Assembly: GCA_034190875.2 (NCBI GenBank)
Contig: CM067354.1
Span: 3,101,942 to 3,165,941, forward strand
From: Urechis unicinctus
Taxonomy: Eukaryota; Annelida; Polychaeta; Xenopneusta; Urechidae
Reading direction: 5' to 3'
DNA length: 64,000 bases
Part shown: positions 63,246-64,000 of the stretch, one piece after another
Layout: the number at the start of each line of letters is the position of its first letter
Position numbering within the stretch: the first letter of the stretch is position 1
Position numbers and translations under genes: made by a program
Notes under the pieces: model-generated
Database searches by the model: none
Seen by the model: the letters and a program-made list of their open reading frames with translations, nothing else
Told to the model about the DNA's origin: nothing

Positions 63246-64000
63246 TTACAGACTACAATCCGCACACTTAACATTGTTACACTGTACAATATTCAGGTAG
63301 GTAGACAACATGCTGTTTCGGACGCTATTTTTAAACTGTGAGATGGACGACGTAGTGGCGTCATTGGAACACCATTTGTTCCATAATCGGGGAAAACTAC
63401 GCAAGGGTAGTCTGTCTGCTAAATGTGTTTTAGAGGGTGGTACATATAACAGTTTGGAATTTCGCATTTCATATTTGCATTTTATTTCATAGTTTCGATG
63501 AAAACAGTCGTTAAACGATACAGGCAATTGATGGTTATTAAGTTGGTACATAAATACGGCCACGTGATATTCGTATAAGTGTTTCAGTTTCAGTATACCA
63601 CAACGCCTGAACAGGGGATCTGTGTGACTGTTATAGGAGGATTTATTTATGTAACGTATGGCGCGTTTTTGGAGAAGTTCCGTTTTTTTTTTAGTACAGA
63701 GTCCCGTGCATTACCCCATGCCAGGACGCCGTATGTTATGTATGGGTGCACCATAGTGAAGTAAAGAGTACGCAAGGCTGATTGGGGGAGTATGTATTTG
63801 ACTTGTTTGATAGCGAATAGAGCGCGAGAGAGTTTAGTGTTGATGTACATGGCATGTTGTTTCCATGATAGGTGCTCGTCAATAAATATACCAAGAAACT
63901 TGTAAGCTTCTTCGGGTTGTCCTGCACCTACTCTTGCAACGCATTGACCATTGATTTTCAGAACATGATCATTTATGTTTATGTTTGCAGATTTATAAGT
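63246..64000 (-). pseudogene. Non-LTR retrotransposon (LINE) reverse transcriptase C-terminus, cut by window end
   Basis: The minus-strand frames match the C-terminal part of LINE ORF2 proteins. FLGIFIDEHLSWK leads to NTKLSRALFAIKQVKYILPQ, TMVHPYITYGVLAWGNARDS, then after a frame change TELLQKRAIRYI, HTDPLFRRCG, and finally LPLRSFPRLWNKWCS and a CNNVKCADCSL end at 63246. The frame change coincides with a run of ten A (63681-63692 region). It may be a mutation or a homopolymer error. The 5' part lies beyond the window. Confidence 0.8.

Overview
The window is animal nuclear DNA: spliced genes with short AT-rich introns, dense microsatellites and minisatellites, and mostly broken transposable elements (Ty3/Gypsy-type pol, ISL2EU-type DNA transposon, non-LTR LINE, TIR elements). 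The element mix fits a marine invertebrate such as a cephalochordate, echinoderm or cnidarian, but the sequence alone does not fix the species.

Layout. 1-480 is (TA)n. 481-19828 (copy A) and 21151-31213 (copy B) are two direct copies of one locus that look about 99% identical by eye, separated by a unique 1.3 kb spacer. Each starts with a GGGCGACCG-rich block, a tRNA-like sequence and a decayed Gypsy pol that is interrupted by an element with terminal inverted repeats (TIRs) and a 46-bp minisatellite. Copy A then has about 10 kb that copy B lacks: a second TIR element (4.65-6.18 kb), the 3' half of a gene (7.36-10.2 kb) and most of a large exon-bearing minisatellite (10.3-14.2 kb). Both copies share 14.1-19.8 kb / 25.4-31.2 kb, which holds the 5' half of that gene. 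Beyond 31.2 kb the sequence is single-copy: a decayed ISL2EU element (32.2-34.1 kb), a 495-bp tandem repeat (37-38.1 kb), exon-like pieces of one or two unrecognised genes (36.7, 40.4 and 42.8 kb), about 20 kb with no gene I can support, and a truncated LINE at the right edge.

Main result. A phase-consistent multi-exon gene can be read on the minus strand of copy A, from 17803 to 7363. In order it encodes a KMT5A-like SET domain, an array of up to 25 tandem copies of one 69-bp phase-0 exon (a 23-residue acidic Ser/Pro repeat), two zinc fingers, a tyrosine-recombinase-like domain with its main catalytic residues, a Ser/Ala-rich linker and a SANT/Myb-like tail. The minisatellite at 10.3-14.2 kb is therefore a tandem exon array. 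Seventeen units keep both splice sites and frame. Copy B keeps the SET exons and three repeat exons but has lost the recombinase half. Whether A and B are true tandem duplicates or two haplotypes joined in assembly cannot be settled from sequence alone.
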